Positions 43,580-52,366 are shown, counted from the first letter of the stretch. The stretch: 64,000 nt of DNA from Actinacidiphila sp. DG2A-62 (GCF_035825295.1 NZ_JAYMGI010000002.1:62001-126000); one strand, 5' to 3'. Notes: generated by a model from the sequence alone, not told the origin. Numbers and translations are program-made.

Positions 43580-44464
43580 TCAGTCCCGGTACGGCTGTCC
43601 GCCCCCGTAGGGCTCGGCTCCCCCGTACGGCGGCGTCTCGCGTACCGGCTCGCGCGGCGGGCGCGGCGCGCCGGGGAGGCGGACCGGACCGCGGGCCAGG
43701 CGGTGGGCGCCCAGGGCCGCGAGGACGGCGAGGACGCCGCCGCCCGCGGTCCACAACCAGCGCGGCGACCACCAGGTGCCGGCCCAGCCGCCGGACGGCC
43801 TGATCCGCGGGCCCGCCGCGGTCACCAGGGGCACGGCGGAGCCGTCGACCGCCTGCCGTCCCGCGGTGCCGTCGGTGGTCGCCTCCACGGCGGCCTGCAC
43901 GGGCAGGCCGAGGTCGGTCTGCGGCAGGTCCAGGACGGCGAGCCGGATGTAGAAGGCGCCGCGCAGCGGGTCGTTGGACCACGGTTCGGCCCAGGCGCGC
44001 ACGGTCCGCAGGTGGCAGACCAGCTCCACCGACGCGGCGTCTGCCGCGGCGACGCGGGTCTGCGCGCCGTAGCGGCAGGCCTGGCGGCGGCGCAGTCCGT
44101 CGTACACGTCGACCTGCCAGGTGGACGATCCGTGCCGGGCCTGGCCGGCCGGGAAGGCGACGGTGGCGGTGACCGTCGCGTTCTGCCCGGTGTCGGCGGG
44201 GAAGGCCCAGTACAGGTAGTCGCCGGCGGAGCCGCCGGCGGTGGCCCGCTGGCCGGGGCGGATGACGGTGGCGGTGCGGAAGTTGGTGCCGGCCTCGGTG
44301 GGCGCCGCGTCGTCGTCGCCGGCGGTGGCGGTGGCGGTGGCCGAGGCGGACCCGGTGTCGGTCGGCGTGCCGGTGGGGTCGTCGGCGGCGGCGGGTCCGG
44401 CGAGCACGGCCAGCGCCGTGCCGGCCAGCAGCGCGGCTGCCGCGAGCAGTCGGGGCGTACGCAT
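43580..44464 (-). CDS. Secreted membrane-anchored protein, partner of the VWA protein
   Basis: A 294-residue protein of unrecognised family. A signal peptide (residues 1-27) is followed by an acidic Thr/Ser-rich linker, a beta-rich domain (YLYWAFPADTGQNATVTATV, WQVDVYDGLRRRQAC), one transmembrane helix near residue 240 and a short Pro/Tyr-rich cytoplasmic tail. The start ATG overlaps the stop of the VWA gene by one base (TGATG), so the two proteins are almost certainly made together. They probably form an extracellular complex at the membrane. Confidence 0.72.
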   Translation of the reverse strand: MRTPRLLAAAALLAGTALAVLAGPAAADDPTGTPTDTGSASATATATAGDDDAAPTEAGTNFRTATVIRPGQRATAGGSAGDYLYWAFPADTGQNATVTATVAFPAGQARHGSSTWQVDVYDGLRRRQACRYGAQTRVAAADAASVELVCHLRTVRAWAEPWSNDPLRGAFYIRLAVLDLPQTDLGLPVQAAVEATTDGTAGRQAVDGSAVPLVTAAGPRIRPSGGWAGTWWSPRWLWTAGGGVLAVLAALGAHRLARGPVRLPGAPRPPREPVRETPPYGGAEPYGGGQPYRD

Positions 44465-45729
44465 CAGGCGGTCCTCCCGGAGGTCAGGCGCCAGCGGGCG
44501 GCCCAGCCGGTGAGCAGGCCGGCGACGGCGCCGGTCACGGTGAGCAGGCCGAGCAGCCACCAGCCGCGGCCCAGGCCGAAGAAGGCGACGTCGGAGGGCT
44601 GGTCGGGGGCGTCCACGAGGTCGACGGTCAGCTCGACGGGCATGCCGGGCGTGGTCTTGACCGAGGGCGGCGCCGAGAAGGAATTGCTGATCTGCAGGCA
44701 CACGGTCTCGGCGGGCGTGTCGTCGTCGGCGGACGGCTTGGGGTAGCGGATGCCGGCCGAGACGGCGTCGGTGCGGCCGGTGCCGCCTTCGTCGTCGCGG
44801 ACGATCTCGCGGCCGTGCAGGGTGACGCCGCGCAGCAGGATGCCGTAGCCGGGGTTCACCGCGCGGTCGTCGAAGATGCTGGCGGAGGCGCGCAGTTCCT
44901 GGCCGGGGGCGACCTCGACGCGGTAGGAGCGGTTCTCCGAGAACGTCTCGCGGTCGGTGTAGAGGCCGGGCTTGAGCACCGGCGCGGTGGCGCAGTCGGC
45001 GGCGCCCTGGACGGCGACCGGCGCCACGGTCTCGTCGGTGCTGCGGTCGACGAGCTGTTTGACCTTGGTGGTGAGCTGCTGGCGGTGCTGGACGGTGGTG
45101 TAGGTGCCGCCGGTGGCCTCGGCGATGCAGCTGAGCTGGTTGCGGGTGCTGGAGTCGGGGATCAGGCCGAGGGTGTCGATGGTCAGGTGGATGCCCTGGG
45201 CGGCGATGTCGCGGGCGATGTCGCAGGGGTTGAGCGGCGGGCAGGTGTCCTCGCCGTCGGTGATGAGGACGAGGCGGTGGGTGCCGTCGCCGCCCTTGAG
45301 GTCGTCGGCGGCGGCGCGCAGGGCCGGGCCGATGGGGGTCCAGCCGGTGGGCTGGAGGGTGGCCACCGCGGTCTTGGCCTCGGTGCGGTCCAGCGGGCCG
45401 ACCGGGTAGAGCTGCCGGGTGTCCTTGCAGCCGGTCTTGCGGTCGTTGCCCGGGTAGTCCGCGCCGAGGGTGCGTATGCCGAGCTGCACGCCCTGCGGCA
45501 CCGAGTCCAGGACGTCGTCGAAGGCCTGCTTGGCCGCGGACATCCGGGACTGCCCGTCGATGTCGCGGGCCCGCATGGAGCCGCTGACGTCGAGGACGAG
45601 TTCGACCTTGGGCGCGGGCCGCGGCGCGGGGCCGTCGTCGGCCGCCGCGGTCGAGGGCAGGGCGGCGCAGACGAGCACGGCCAGCAGACCGTAGACCGGC
45701 ACCGCGGTCAGCCACTTTCTGATGATCAT
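44464..45729 (-). CDS. Membrane-anchored von Willebrand factor A domain protein
   Basis: A 421-residue protein with a signal peptide (residues 1-30) and an extracellular VWA domain. The metal-ion adhesion site is DVSGSM (Asp47), with the later elements TPIGPAL and ITDGEDTC. The domain contains several Cys that could form disulfides. A beta-rich region follows (YRVEVAPGQELRASASI), then a C-terminal transmembrane helix. The start is uncertain: ATG 45729 and 45762 both lack a good ribosome binding site. Such proteins bind other extracellular proteins; it is translationally coupled to the gene at 43580. Confidence 0.82.
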   Translation of the reverse strand: MIIRKWLTAVPVYGLLAVLVCAALPSTAAADDGPAPRPAPKVELVLDVSGSMRARDIDGQSRMSAAKQAFDDVLDSVPQGVQLGIRTLGADYPGNDRKTGCKDTRQLYPVGPLDRTEAKTAVATLQPTGWTPIGPALRAAADDLKGGDGTHRLVLITDGEDTCPPLNPCDIARDIAAQGIHLTIDTLGLIPDSSTRNQLSCIAEATGGTYTTVQHRQQLTTKVKQLVDRSTDETVAPVAVQGAADCATAPVLKPGLYTDRETFSENRSYRVEVAPGQELRASASIFDDRAVNPGYGILLRGVTLHGREIVRDDEGGTGRTDAVSAGIRYPKPSADDDTPAETVCLQISNSFSAPPSVKTTPGMPVELTVDLVDAPDQPSDVAFFGLGRGWWLLGLLTVTGAVAGLLTGWAARWRLTSGRTA

Positions 45730-45853
45730 CGGAGGATCGTAGTGAAGGGTGCGGCGAATCACGAAGTCGGCTGGTGAGGCCGGGACATGACGGCGGGTCA
45801 GCCACGTGCTGACGCGCCGTCATGTCACTGTGTTCCGAGGCGTCGGCCGTCGG

Positions 45854-46069
45854 TCAGGGGGACGGTGACGGCGACCAGGTGGCGTTGCCGGTGACCGGGC
45901 CGCGGCTGGGCGGCATCGGCTGGGCGCCGAGGAGCACCCGTGCGTAGAGCAGCACGGCGATCCCGGTGACCAGGGCGATGACCAGCCAGCGCAGGTGGAG
46001 CCGGGCGGGCAGGCTGAGCATCCGGTGCACCGGGCCGCCGACGACGCCGCGGCGGGCGCGGGCGCTCAT
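45854..46069 (-). CDS. Small membrane protein downstream of the ferredoxin reductase
   Basis: A 71-residue protein starting at ATG 46069, which overlaps the stop of the reductase gene (ATGA). One transmembrane helix (LRWLVIALVTGIAVLLYARV) is followed by a Pro/Ser-rich extracellular tail. It is probably an accessory subunit of the redox module encoded at 46066-48526. No family is recognised. Confidence 0.65.
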   Translation of the reverse strand: MSARARRGVVGGPVHRMLSLPARLHLRWLVIALVTGIAVLLYARVLLGAQPMPPSRGPVTGNATWSPSPSP

Positions 46070-47586
46070 CGGCGCCTCCTTCGGCCGATGGCGGGCGGCT
46101 GCAAACGGGCCCGGCCGATCTGGTCGCGGTAGGCCAGCAGTTCCAGCGGCATGTTGAAGGCGACGGCGCCGACCACCTGGGGTCCGTACGGGGTGGGGCG
46201 GCTGTAGCGGGCGATGAACCGCTCCGAGCGCAGCGAGCCCTCGACGATCTCGACCTCCTCGGCGAGCGCGGGGATGCCGACGGCCTGGATGCGGGTGCCG
46301 TGCTGCTCGGACCAGAACCGCGGCACGGGGGTGAAGCGGGCCGCGCGGTCCGGGCCGCGCAGCAGCGCGTCGGCGGCGTGCTGGCCCATCTCCACGGCGT
46401 GGATGAGGTGTTCCACGCGGCGGGGCTTGTCGTCGAAGCGGGCGTTGGGCCACGAGGCGACGTCGCCGGCGGCGACGATGTGCGGCACGGTGCGCCCCCA
46501 CACGTCGCGCACGTGGCAGGTGGGGGTGCAGCGCACGCCGTCGCCGATGTCCAGGCCGCTGCCGCGCAGCCACTCGGTGCGGGGTTCGCCGCCGAGGCCC
46601 AGGACGACGAAGTCGCAGGTGAGGGTGGTGCCGTCGTCCAGCTGCAGGCGCAGGACGTCGCCGTGGTCCTGCCAGTCGGCGACCTCGCGGCCCAGTTTCA
46701 GCTCGACGCCGGCGCGCTCCTGGATCCTGCCGACGACCCCGCCGACCAGCGTGCCGAGGACCCGCCGCAGCAGTGGCGCGCTGTGCACGACGAGGGTGAC
46801 GTCCATGCCCTGGGCGCGGGCGGTGCAGGCCAGTTCGCAGCCGACGAAGCCGCCGCCGAGGATCACCACGTGGCGGGCCTTGGCGTGGGCCATCGCGCGG
46901 CGCACCGCGGCCGCGTCGGCGAGGGTGCGGATGGTGCGGATGCGGTCGCTGAGCACCGGGGCCTCGGGGAGCCGTTTGGCGTCGACGCCGGTGGCGATGA
47001 CCAGGCCGTCGAAGGGCAGGCGTTCGCCGCCGCGCAGTTCCAGCGCGCCGGCGCGCGCGTCGAGGTCGACCACCCGGGCGCCCAGCAGCCAGTGGGCGTC
47101 GAGCGCGTCGTCGGCGCGGAAGGCGAGCTCGCCGTCGGTCAGTTCGCCGGCCAGGTACTGCTTGGACAGCGGGGGGCGGCTGTACGGCCGCGCGTCCTCC
47201 TCGCCGACGACGACGAGTTCGCCGTCGAAGCCGCGCTCGCGCAGCCGGGTGGCGGCGCTGAGGCCGGCCAGGCCGCCGCCGGCCACGACGATGCGGCGGC
47301 GGCCGGTGCGCGAGCCCGCGCCGCTGCGCAGCGGCGGGCGGCGGGACTTGTCGTCGGCGGGTCCGCCGCCGGGGCGCTGGCCGCCGCGGACGGCGATGGC
47401 CTGCATCGGGCAGCAGCGCGCGGCCTGGCGGGCGCGGGCGGCGAACTCGGCGGGCACCGAGGGGGTGTAGTGCAGCGAGCCGCCTTCGGAGACGCGGAAG
47501 ACCTCGGGCGCCTCCTGCTGGCAGATGCCGTAGATGTGGCAGCGGTTGTTGTCCACGCTCACCCGCACCGGCTCGGACTCGGGCAC
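46066..47586 (-). CDS. Ferredoxin-fused FAD-dependent reductase
   Basis: A 506-residue fusion as read from GTG 47586. Residues 1-70 form a small ferredoxin with three Cys ligands (NRCHIYGICQ and ARCCPM), the pattern of a [3Fe-4S] cluster. Residues 95-500 form a rubredoxin-reductase-like flavoprotein with VVAGGGLAGLSAA (FAD) and VILGGGFVGCELA (NAD). An ATG at 47765 overlaps the stop of the cytochrome gene as ATGA; adding one base to the G5 run at 47723-47727 would connect it in frame and lengthen the protein by about 60 Pro/Ala-rich residues. Third-base GC supports that. The neighbours suggest electron transfer from NAD(P)H to the membrane cytochrome. Confidence 0.87.
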   Translation of the reverse strand: MPESEPVRVSVDNNRCHIYGICQQEAPEVFRVSEGGSLHYTPSVPAEFAARARQAARCCPMQAIAVRGGQRPGGGPADDKSRRPPLRSGAGSRTGRRRIVVAGGGLAGLSAATRLRERGFDGELVVVGEEDARPYSRPPLSKQYLAGELTDGELAFRADDALDAHWLLGARVVDLDARAGALELRGGERLPFDGLVIATGVDAKRLPEAPVLSDRIRTIRTLADAAAVRRAMAHAKARHVVILGGGFVGCELACTARAQGMDVTLVVHSAPLLRRVLGTLVGGVVGRIQERAGVELKLGREVADWQDHGDVLRLQLDDGTTLTCDFVVLGLGGEPRTEWLRGSGLDIGDGVRCTPTCHVRDVWGRTVPHIVAAGDVASWPNARFDDKPRRVEHLIHAVEMGQHAADALLRGPDRAARFTPVPRFWSEQHGTRIQAVGIPALAEEVEIVEGSLRSERFIARYSRPTPYGPQVVGAVAFNMPLELLAYRDQIGRARLQPPAIGRRRRR

Positions 47587-47761
47587 GAGGACCGGCCGGG
47601 CGGGCGCGAAGGAGTCCGCGGCGACGGGGACGGGCAGCGTGGCCGGCGGCGCGGCCGGGGCCTGCGGGGGCGGGATGAGCGGTCCGGAGACGGCGACGGT
47701 GTGCGCCGGGCCGGCCGCGTCCGGGGGACGGCGGAGGTGGGCGGCGACACTGGCGGGTGGG

Positions 47762-48526
47762 TCATCCGGCAGCTCCCGGCCGCTCGGAGAAGGGCCGCTG
47801 TCTCAGCCGCGAGCGGGACGGCAGGGCGCGGATCAGGAAGACCACCAGCACGGTGAGCGCGCCGGCGGCGACGCCGACCGCGACCACGTTCAGGTGGCGC
47901 GGCTCGGGATGGACCAGGAAGACGTGCAGCCAGATCAGCCCGAACGCGAGGTAGGCGAACTGGTGGAAGCGCAGCCAGCGGTGGTATCCCAGGCGGCGCT
48001 GGAGCCAGACCGCGCAGGCCACCGCTATGGCGAGCTCGGTGCCGAGAATGCCGAATCCGACGGGTACACGTTGCAGTCCGCCGCTGAACGGAACGACGAA
48101 CTGCACGACACCGATGTGCCACACGGGCTGGTAGATAAAGGTGAGACCGTGAATACCGCCGAAGATCATGGCGGAGAGCGCGAGCACCATGTGGGCGCCG
48201 TAGAAGGTGGCCCGGTTCACGGCGTGTTGCAGGAATCTCATCCGCAGCAGGACGCCCAGCACGACGGTGGCGACCATCAGGGCATAGGCGATCAACGCGG
48301 CGAGCCGGGCGATCTTGTGGGCGCCCACGTCGTACGGGAGCTGTTTGTCGTAGGCGTCGAGCGGCGAGCCCGGTATGGGTGCGGGCGTCGCCTCGGCGGC
48401 GTGCGCCGGCGCGGCGCTGACCAGGCAGAGCGCGAGCAGGACGAGCAGCAGCGCGCAGCAGGCGGCGAGGGCGGCGAAGGCGTTCGGGCGGCGCCCTCGC
48501 AGGCCGTGGACCACGGCCTTGACCAT
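47762..48526 (-). CDS. Ferric reductase-like transmembrane cytochrome
   Basis: A 254-residue membrane protein starting at ATG 48526 after AAGGAG. After a signal-like first helix come about five more helices with paired His residues suited to b-type heme (YGAHMVLAL and GGIHGLTF, then RFHQFAYLAF and WLHVFLVH). This matches the ferric reductase-like transmembrane domain found also in YedZ/MsrQ. Without an FAD domain of its own it needs a soluble electron donor, which the ferredoxin-flavoprotein encoded immediately downstream could provide. The electron acceptor is unknown. Confidence 0.85.
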   Translation of the reverse strand: MVKAVVHGLRGRRPNAFAALAACCALLLVLLALCLVSAAPAHAAEATPAPIPGSPLDAYDKQLPYDVGAHKIARLAALIAYALMVATVVLGVLLRMRFLQHAVNRATFYGAHMVLALSAMIFGGIHGLTFIYQPVWHIGVVQFVVPFSGGLQRVPVGFGILGTELAIAVACAVWLQRRLGYHRWLRFHQFAYLAFGLIWLHVFLVHPEPRHLNVVAVGVAAGALTVLVVFLIRALPSRSRLRQRPFSERPGAAG

Positions 48527-49067
48527 GTCTGGACTCCTTGCTCCCGGCGCGACTGGACGTAAAAGGGACGTATCCAGGTTTCGCTCCGGGCGGGGAACAC
48601 GAATGCATTCGCTGAGGAATGGCGCGGCGTCCCGCGGTAAACCGGTCAAAGGGCCTTCCCCCGTGGGACGCGCTCCTTTGGCCGGAGACGCTACACCAAA
48701 GCAGCCGCCGCGGGCGACGTATGGCCGGATCTCCTATCGGGGCGGGGACATGAGGGACAATCGCGGAAATTGGCCGCAATGCCTCGCGGCGCCGCGCCTT
48801 ACTTATGAGTTTTCGTTCCGTGATGCATCCGTGATGTCACCGTTTCACAGCGGCGGGTGACGGACCGTCGGCCCGCGGAGCCCTGTCGCGGCGTCCGGAC
48901 GCCGCGGCGGGCCGGCCGGGCGGACCCCGCGGCCGACGGACTTTGACGATTCTTTACAACCGGGGGTCCGGCCGCCTCGTCTCTGTCCCCGATTCCCGCT
49001 CCGCCGGAGCCCGCTGACGGCGCCGGACGGGCGCGGGAGCAACGGGAGACGAGACAGGGAGCAGGAC
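48527..49067. other. Divergent intergenic region
   Basis: A 541-base gap separates the divergent cytochrome (- strand) and DUF4232 (+ strand) genes. It holds an AT-richer patch near 48800-48850 with two CCGTGATG direct repeats, likely promoter territory. A TTGACG hexamer at 48943-48948 points toward the DUF4232 gene but has no convincing -10 box at the right distance. I see no gene here. Confidence 0.5.
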
Positions 49068-49835
49068 ATGCACAAGCGCTCACTCGCCGCGGGCGCCGCG
49101 GCAGCGGCCGTCGCCGTTCTCACCGCCGTGCCGGCCACGGCCACGGCGGCCTCGCCGGCCAAGGACGCGCAGGCCACGCCGATGTGCGCGACCTCGCAGC
49201 TGACCGCGCGGCTCGGCGGCTCGGACGCCGGCGCGGGCAACCTCTACCGCTACCTCGTGCTGACCAACCACGGCTCGACGACGTGCCACCTCACCGGCTT
49301 CCCGGGGGTGTCGCTGCTGGACGCCGGCGGCAAGCAGATCGGGCCGGCCGCCACGCGGGTCTCCGAGACGTACGCGCCGGTGGTGCTGAAGCCCGGCGCG
49401 TCGGCCAGCGACACCATCCACACCGCCAACCACATGGGCGCCTGCCTGCCGACCTCGGCCCAGGTGAAGGTGTACCCGCCCGGCAACACCGCCTCGCTGA
49501 CGATCCCCGGCCGGATCACGGCCTGCCACGGCGAACTCCAGATCACGCCGCTGGCCGCGGGCACCGGCGGCAACCCGGAGGGCGGCAGCGCGCCGACCTC
49601 CGCCCCGTCCGGCGCCCCCTCCAGTGCCCCGTCCACCGCGCCCGGCACCTCGGGCTCCGGCCGGCAGGTACCGGTGGTGCCCAGCGGCGCGCCGGACACG
49701 GGCCTGGCCGCGACGTCCGGCGGAAGCGGCACCGGCACGGTCCTCGGCGCGGCGACCGGCGGTGTGCTGCTGCTGGGCGGGGCCGGCGTGGCGTTCGCGG
49801 TGCGCCGCAGGTCGCGCCTGCGGGCCCAGGGCTGA
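49068..49835 (+). CDS. DUF4232 surface protein with sortase-type C terminus
   Basis: A 255-residue secreted protein. Signal peptide (residues 1-28), then one DUF4232 domain beginning PMCATSQLTARLGG and containing GNLYRYLVLTNHGS, LLDAGGKQIG and YPPGNTASLTIPG. A Ser/Pro/Ala linker follows, then APDTGL, a 23-residue hydrophobic helix and RRRSR. The last three elements form a cell-wall sorting signal with an unusual PDTG pentapeptide-like motif. The next gene encodes a class F sortase, so this protein is its probable substrate. DUF4232 has no known function. Confidence 0.87.
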   Translation: MHKRSLAAGAAAAAVAVLTAVPATATAASPAKDAQATPMCATSQLTARLGGSDAGAGNLYRYLVLTNHGSTTCHLTGFPGVSLLDAGGKQIGPAATRVSETYAPVVLKPGASASDTIHTANHMGACLPTSAQVKVYPPGNTASLTIPGRITACHGELQITPLAAGTGGNPEGGSAPTSAPSGAPSSAPSTAPGTSGSGRQVPVVPSGAPDTGLAATSGGSGTGTVLGAATGGVLLLGGAGVAFAVRRRSRLRAQG

Positions 49836-49850
49836 GACCGGGACGAGGAG

Positions 49851-50786
49851 TTGAGCACTTCGTTGCCCCAGGAACCTCGACAGCAGCCTCCACGGGGACC
49901 TCGTGCGGAACCGCGGCCGGCCGCCACGGAGCGTCCGGGCCCGGGGTCCGTCGCCGCGCGGCGGTCGGGAGCAGGGCCCGTCGCCGCGCGGCGGCCGGAA
50001 GCGCCCCCGGTCGCCGTACCGCGGCCGGTTGCGCGGCCGGGAGCGCAACCGGGAGCGCAACCGGAGCCGGCGCCCGCACCGGCGCCGGCTCCGGCGTGTG
50101 CACCGGGTCGGTCCGGGCCACCGCGCGGGCGCGCCCTGCGGGCCGCGCTCGCGGGCGCCGGCGCGACCGCGCTGCTGCTCGTGGCGTGCGCGTGCGGGTC
50201 CACCGCGCCCGCGCGGACGCCCTCCGACGGCGGCTCGGCGACCCCGGCGGCGACCGGCGCCTCCGGGCCGGGCGGAGCGACCGCCGCCGCGGGCTCGGGG
50301 CCCTCGGCCTCGGCGCGGCCGATGGCCCGCTCGGAGCCCTCGCGGCTGCGCATCCCCTCGATCGGCGTCGACACCTCGGTGATGCCGCTCGGCCTGACAT
50401 CGGACGGCGAGGTGGAGGTGCCGCCGATCGCCGCGCACGCCCCCGCCGGCTGGTACGACGGCTCGCCGACGCCGGGGCAGACCGGACCCGCGGTGCTCCT
50501 CGGCCATGTGACGGTGGGGGCGTACGGCGACGGCGTGTTCCTGCGCCTGGACCGTGTGCGCAAGGGCGACCGGGTGACGGTGACGCGCAAGGACGGCTCG
50601 ACCGCGGTGTTCGCGGTGGACTCGGTGGAGACGGTCGCCAAGTCGGCCTTCCCCACCCAGCGCGTGTACGGGAACGTCGACCACCCCGCGCTGCGTCTCA
50701 TCACATGCGGCGGCACCCGGATCAGCGGGGGCGGCGGCTACCCGGACAATGTGATCGTCTACGCCTCGCTGGTCGCCGGCTCGTGA
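49851..50786 (+). CDS. Class F sortase
   Basis: A 311-residue protein from TTG 49851; the start is uncertain because GAGGAG abuts it, and TTG 49863 is an alternative. A long Pro/Arg-rich cytoplasmic tail, one membrane helix (residues about 96-116) and a Ser/Gly linker precede the sortase domain at about 160-311. Catalytic residues are His in LLGHVTVGAYG, Cys in LRLITCGG, and the conserved Arg in GTRISGGGG. Class F sortases attach proteins to the actinobacterial wall or process pili. The sole nearby candidate substrate is the DUF4232 protein just upstream. Confidence 0.87.
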   Translation: MSTSLPQEPRQQPPRGPRAEPRPAATERPGPGSVAARRSGAGPVAARRPEAPPVAVPRPVARPGAQPGAQPEPAPAPAPAPACAPGRSGPPRGRALRAALAGAGATALLLVACACGSTAPARTPSDGGSATPAATGASGPGGATAAAGSGPSASARPMARSEPSRLRIPSIGVDTSVMPLGLTSDGEVEVPPIAAHAPAGWYDGSPTPGQTGPAVLLGHVTVGAYGDGVFLRLDRVRKGDRVTVTRKDGSTAVFAVDSVETVAKSAFPTQRVYGNVDHPALRLITCGGTRISGGGGYPDNVIVYASLVAGS

Positions 50787-51433
50787 GCGCCGAGCCGATC
50801 GCCGTACGGGCGTCCGGCGCGGCACCGGGCGCCGTACCGGGCGCGGGGCCGGCGGCGGGTCCCGGCGGGACGGCTCTCGCGGCCGGACCCGCCGCCGCGG
50901 GCCCGACACGAGCGACACGAGCGACACGAGTGAGGAGAGCGGTCATCCGGTCTCAAGAGCGCGCGGCCTCCGAGCTGTTCGCGGCCCTGTACCCGCGGCT
51001 GGCCGGCTGGGTGCGCCGGCTCGTCGACGACGAGGGGACCGCGCACGAGATCGCCGCGGAGGCGTTCACCCGGCTGTGGGCGCGCTGGACCAGGGTCGAG
51101 GAGCCCAGCGGCTTCCTCTACGTGACCGCCGCGAACCTGGTCCGCGACCACTGGCGCAAACTGGAGCGTGAACGCCGGGCGATGCGCCGGGTCACCACGG
51201 AGGAAGCGTTGAAGCAGCAGCCCGACCAGACCGACCCCTCGGTGCGGATGCTCGTGCAGTCGCTGCCCGAGCGCCTGCGCAACCCGGCGCTGCTCTACTA
51301 CTACGCCGACCTGCCGGTCCGGGAGGTGGCAGCGCTGCTGGGACGCAAGGAGGGCACCGTCAAGGCCGATCTGCACGCGGCACGCGAACTGCTGCGCGCC
51401 GAACTCGGGGGACGCCATGACCGGATTTCCTGA
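50783..51433 (+). CDS. ECF-type RNA polymerase sigma factor
   Basis: A 216-residue sigma factor. GTG 50783 overlaps the stop of the sortase gene (GTGA); GTG 50930 is an alternative start that would drop an Ala/Gly-rich extension of 49 residues. Region 2 is LFAALYPRLAGWVRRLV, then AAEAFTRLWARW and FLYVTAANLVRDHWRK. Region 4 is LPERLRNPALLYYYADLPVR, then VAALLGRKEGTVKADLHAAR. Its last 17 bases overlap the next gene, which encodes a membrane protein in the usual anti-sigma position. The set suggests a signal-responsive wall-protein locus. Confidence 0.9.
   Translation: MSAEPIAVRASGAAPGAVPGAGPAAGPGGTALAAGPAAAGPTRATRATRVRRAVIRSQERAASELFAALYPRLAGWVRRLVDDEGTAHEIAAEAFTRLWARWTRVEEPSGFLYVTAANLVRDHWRKLERERRAMRRVTTEEALKQQPDQTDPSVRMLVQSLPERLRNPALLYYYADLPVREVAALLGRKEGTVKADLHAARELLRAELGGRHDRIS
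50904..50930. repeat. Three 9-bp tandem repeats in the sigma factor 5' region
   Basis: CGACACGAG is repeated three times and encodes the TRATRATR stretch just before the conserved sigma region. It ends at the alternative start GTG 50930. Confidence 0.75.
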
Positions 51434-52346
51434 GCGCCCGGGGGAGGACCGCCCCGACGAGCACGGGCCTGACGGCGGCCACGGGGACGGGGATCTGAGC
51501 GGTCGGCTCGACGGCGGCGGGCCGGACCCGGTCGAGGTGCTGCTGCGCCCGGACCCGGAGTTCCTCGCCGCTCCCCCCGGGTCCTTCGACCGCATCCGGC
51601 GCCGGGCGAAGCGGCGGCGGCGGGCCAGGGCGGCGGTCGGCGGCGGCGCCGCGGTCGCGGTGCTGGCGGGCGCGCTGTACCTCGTCGGTTCGCTGACCGA
51701 CGGCGGCGGCGACGAGGTGGTGGGGCCGCCGGCCAGCAGCGCCACGACGACCTCCCCCTCCCCCGCCGTGACGGGACCGACCACGCGGCCGGCCGAGCCC
51801 ACGCCGTCGCGGGGCGGGACCCCCACCCAGCGGCCGAGCGCCGAGCCCAGCGATTCCAGGACCGCGACCGCGCCTGCCGGCGCCCCCAGCGCAGGCCCCT
51901 CCGGCGCGCCGACGACGCCCTCCGCGCCGGGCGCCACCCCCATGTGCGCCACGTCCCAGCTCACCGCGGAGCTGGGCGGCGGTGACGCGGGCGCGGGCAA
52001 CCTGTACCGGTATCTGGTGCTGACCAACCACGGATCGGCCTCCTGCCATGTCAACGGCTACCCCGGCCTGTCGCTGCTCGACGGCAGCGGAAAGCAGATC
52101 GGCGTGCCCGCCACCCGCGACGAGCGGGCGCACCAGGAGGTGGTGCTGGCGCCGGGCGGCTCCGCGAGCGACACCGTGCACACGGCCAACCAGCAGGGCG
52201 GCTGCCAGACGCCGTCGGTGCGACTGCGGATCTACCCGCCGGGCAACACCGCGTCGCTGACCATCCCGGGCGAGATCACCGTCTGCGACAGGCTGTTCAC
52301 GGTCACGCCGTTCACCGCGGGCACGACGGGCAACCCGCCGTCGTGA
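51417..52346 (+). CDS. Membrane protein with extracellular DUF4232 domain, in anti-sigma position
   Basis: A 309-residue protein starting at ATG 51417, overlapping the sigma gene by 17 bases. The N-terminal 75 residues are cytoplasmic and acidic/basic (PVEVLLRPDPEFLAAPPGSF, RIRRRAKRRRR). One membrane helix (AAVGGGAAVAVLAGALYLV) is followed by a 70-residue Ser/Thr/Pro linker and a DUF4232 domain very close to that of the protein at 49068 (PMCATSQLTAELGGGDAGAG, YPPGNTASLTIPG). No HXXXCXXC zinc motif is present. Position and topology suggest an anti-sigma factor or sensor, with the DUF4232 domain exposed outside. Confidence 0.83.
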   Translation: MTGFPERPGEDRPDEHGPDGGHGDGDLSGRLDGGGPDPVEVLLRPDPEFLAAPPGSFDRIRRRAKRRRRARAAVGGGAAVAVLAGALYLVGSLTDGGGDEVVGPPASSATTTSPSPAVTGPTTRPAEPTPSRGGTPTQRPSAEPSDSRTATAPAGAPSAGPSGAPTTPSAPGATPMCATSQLTAELGGGDAGAGNLYRYLVLTNHGSASCHVNGYPGLSLLDGSGKQIGVPATRDERAHQEVVLAPGGSASDTVHTANQQGGCQTPSVRLRIYPPGNTASLTIPGEITVCDRLFTVTPFTAGTTGNPPS

Positions 52347-52366
52347 CGTCCCGCCCCCGGTGACGC

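Noticed and set aside
48841..49240. Possible - strand gene in the gap before the DUF4232 gene
   Set aside because: The frame overlaps the real DUF4232 start region, has no ribosome binding site and no recognisable domain.
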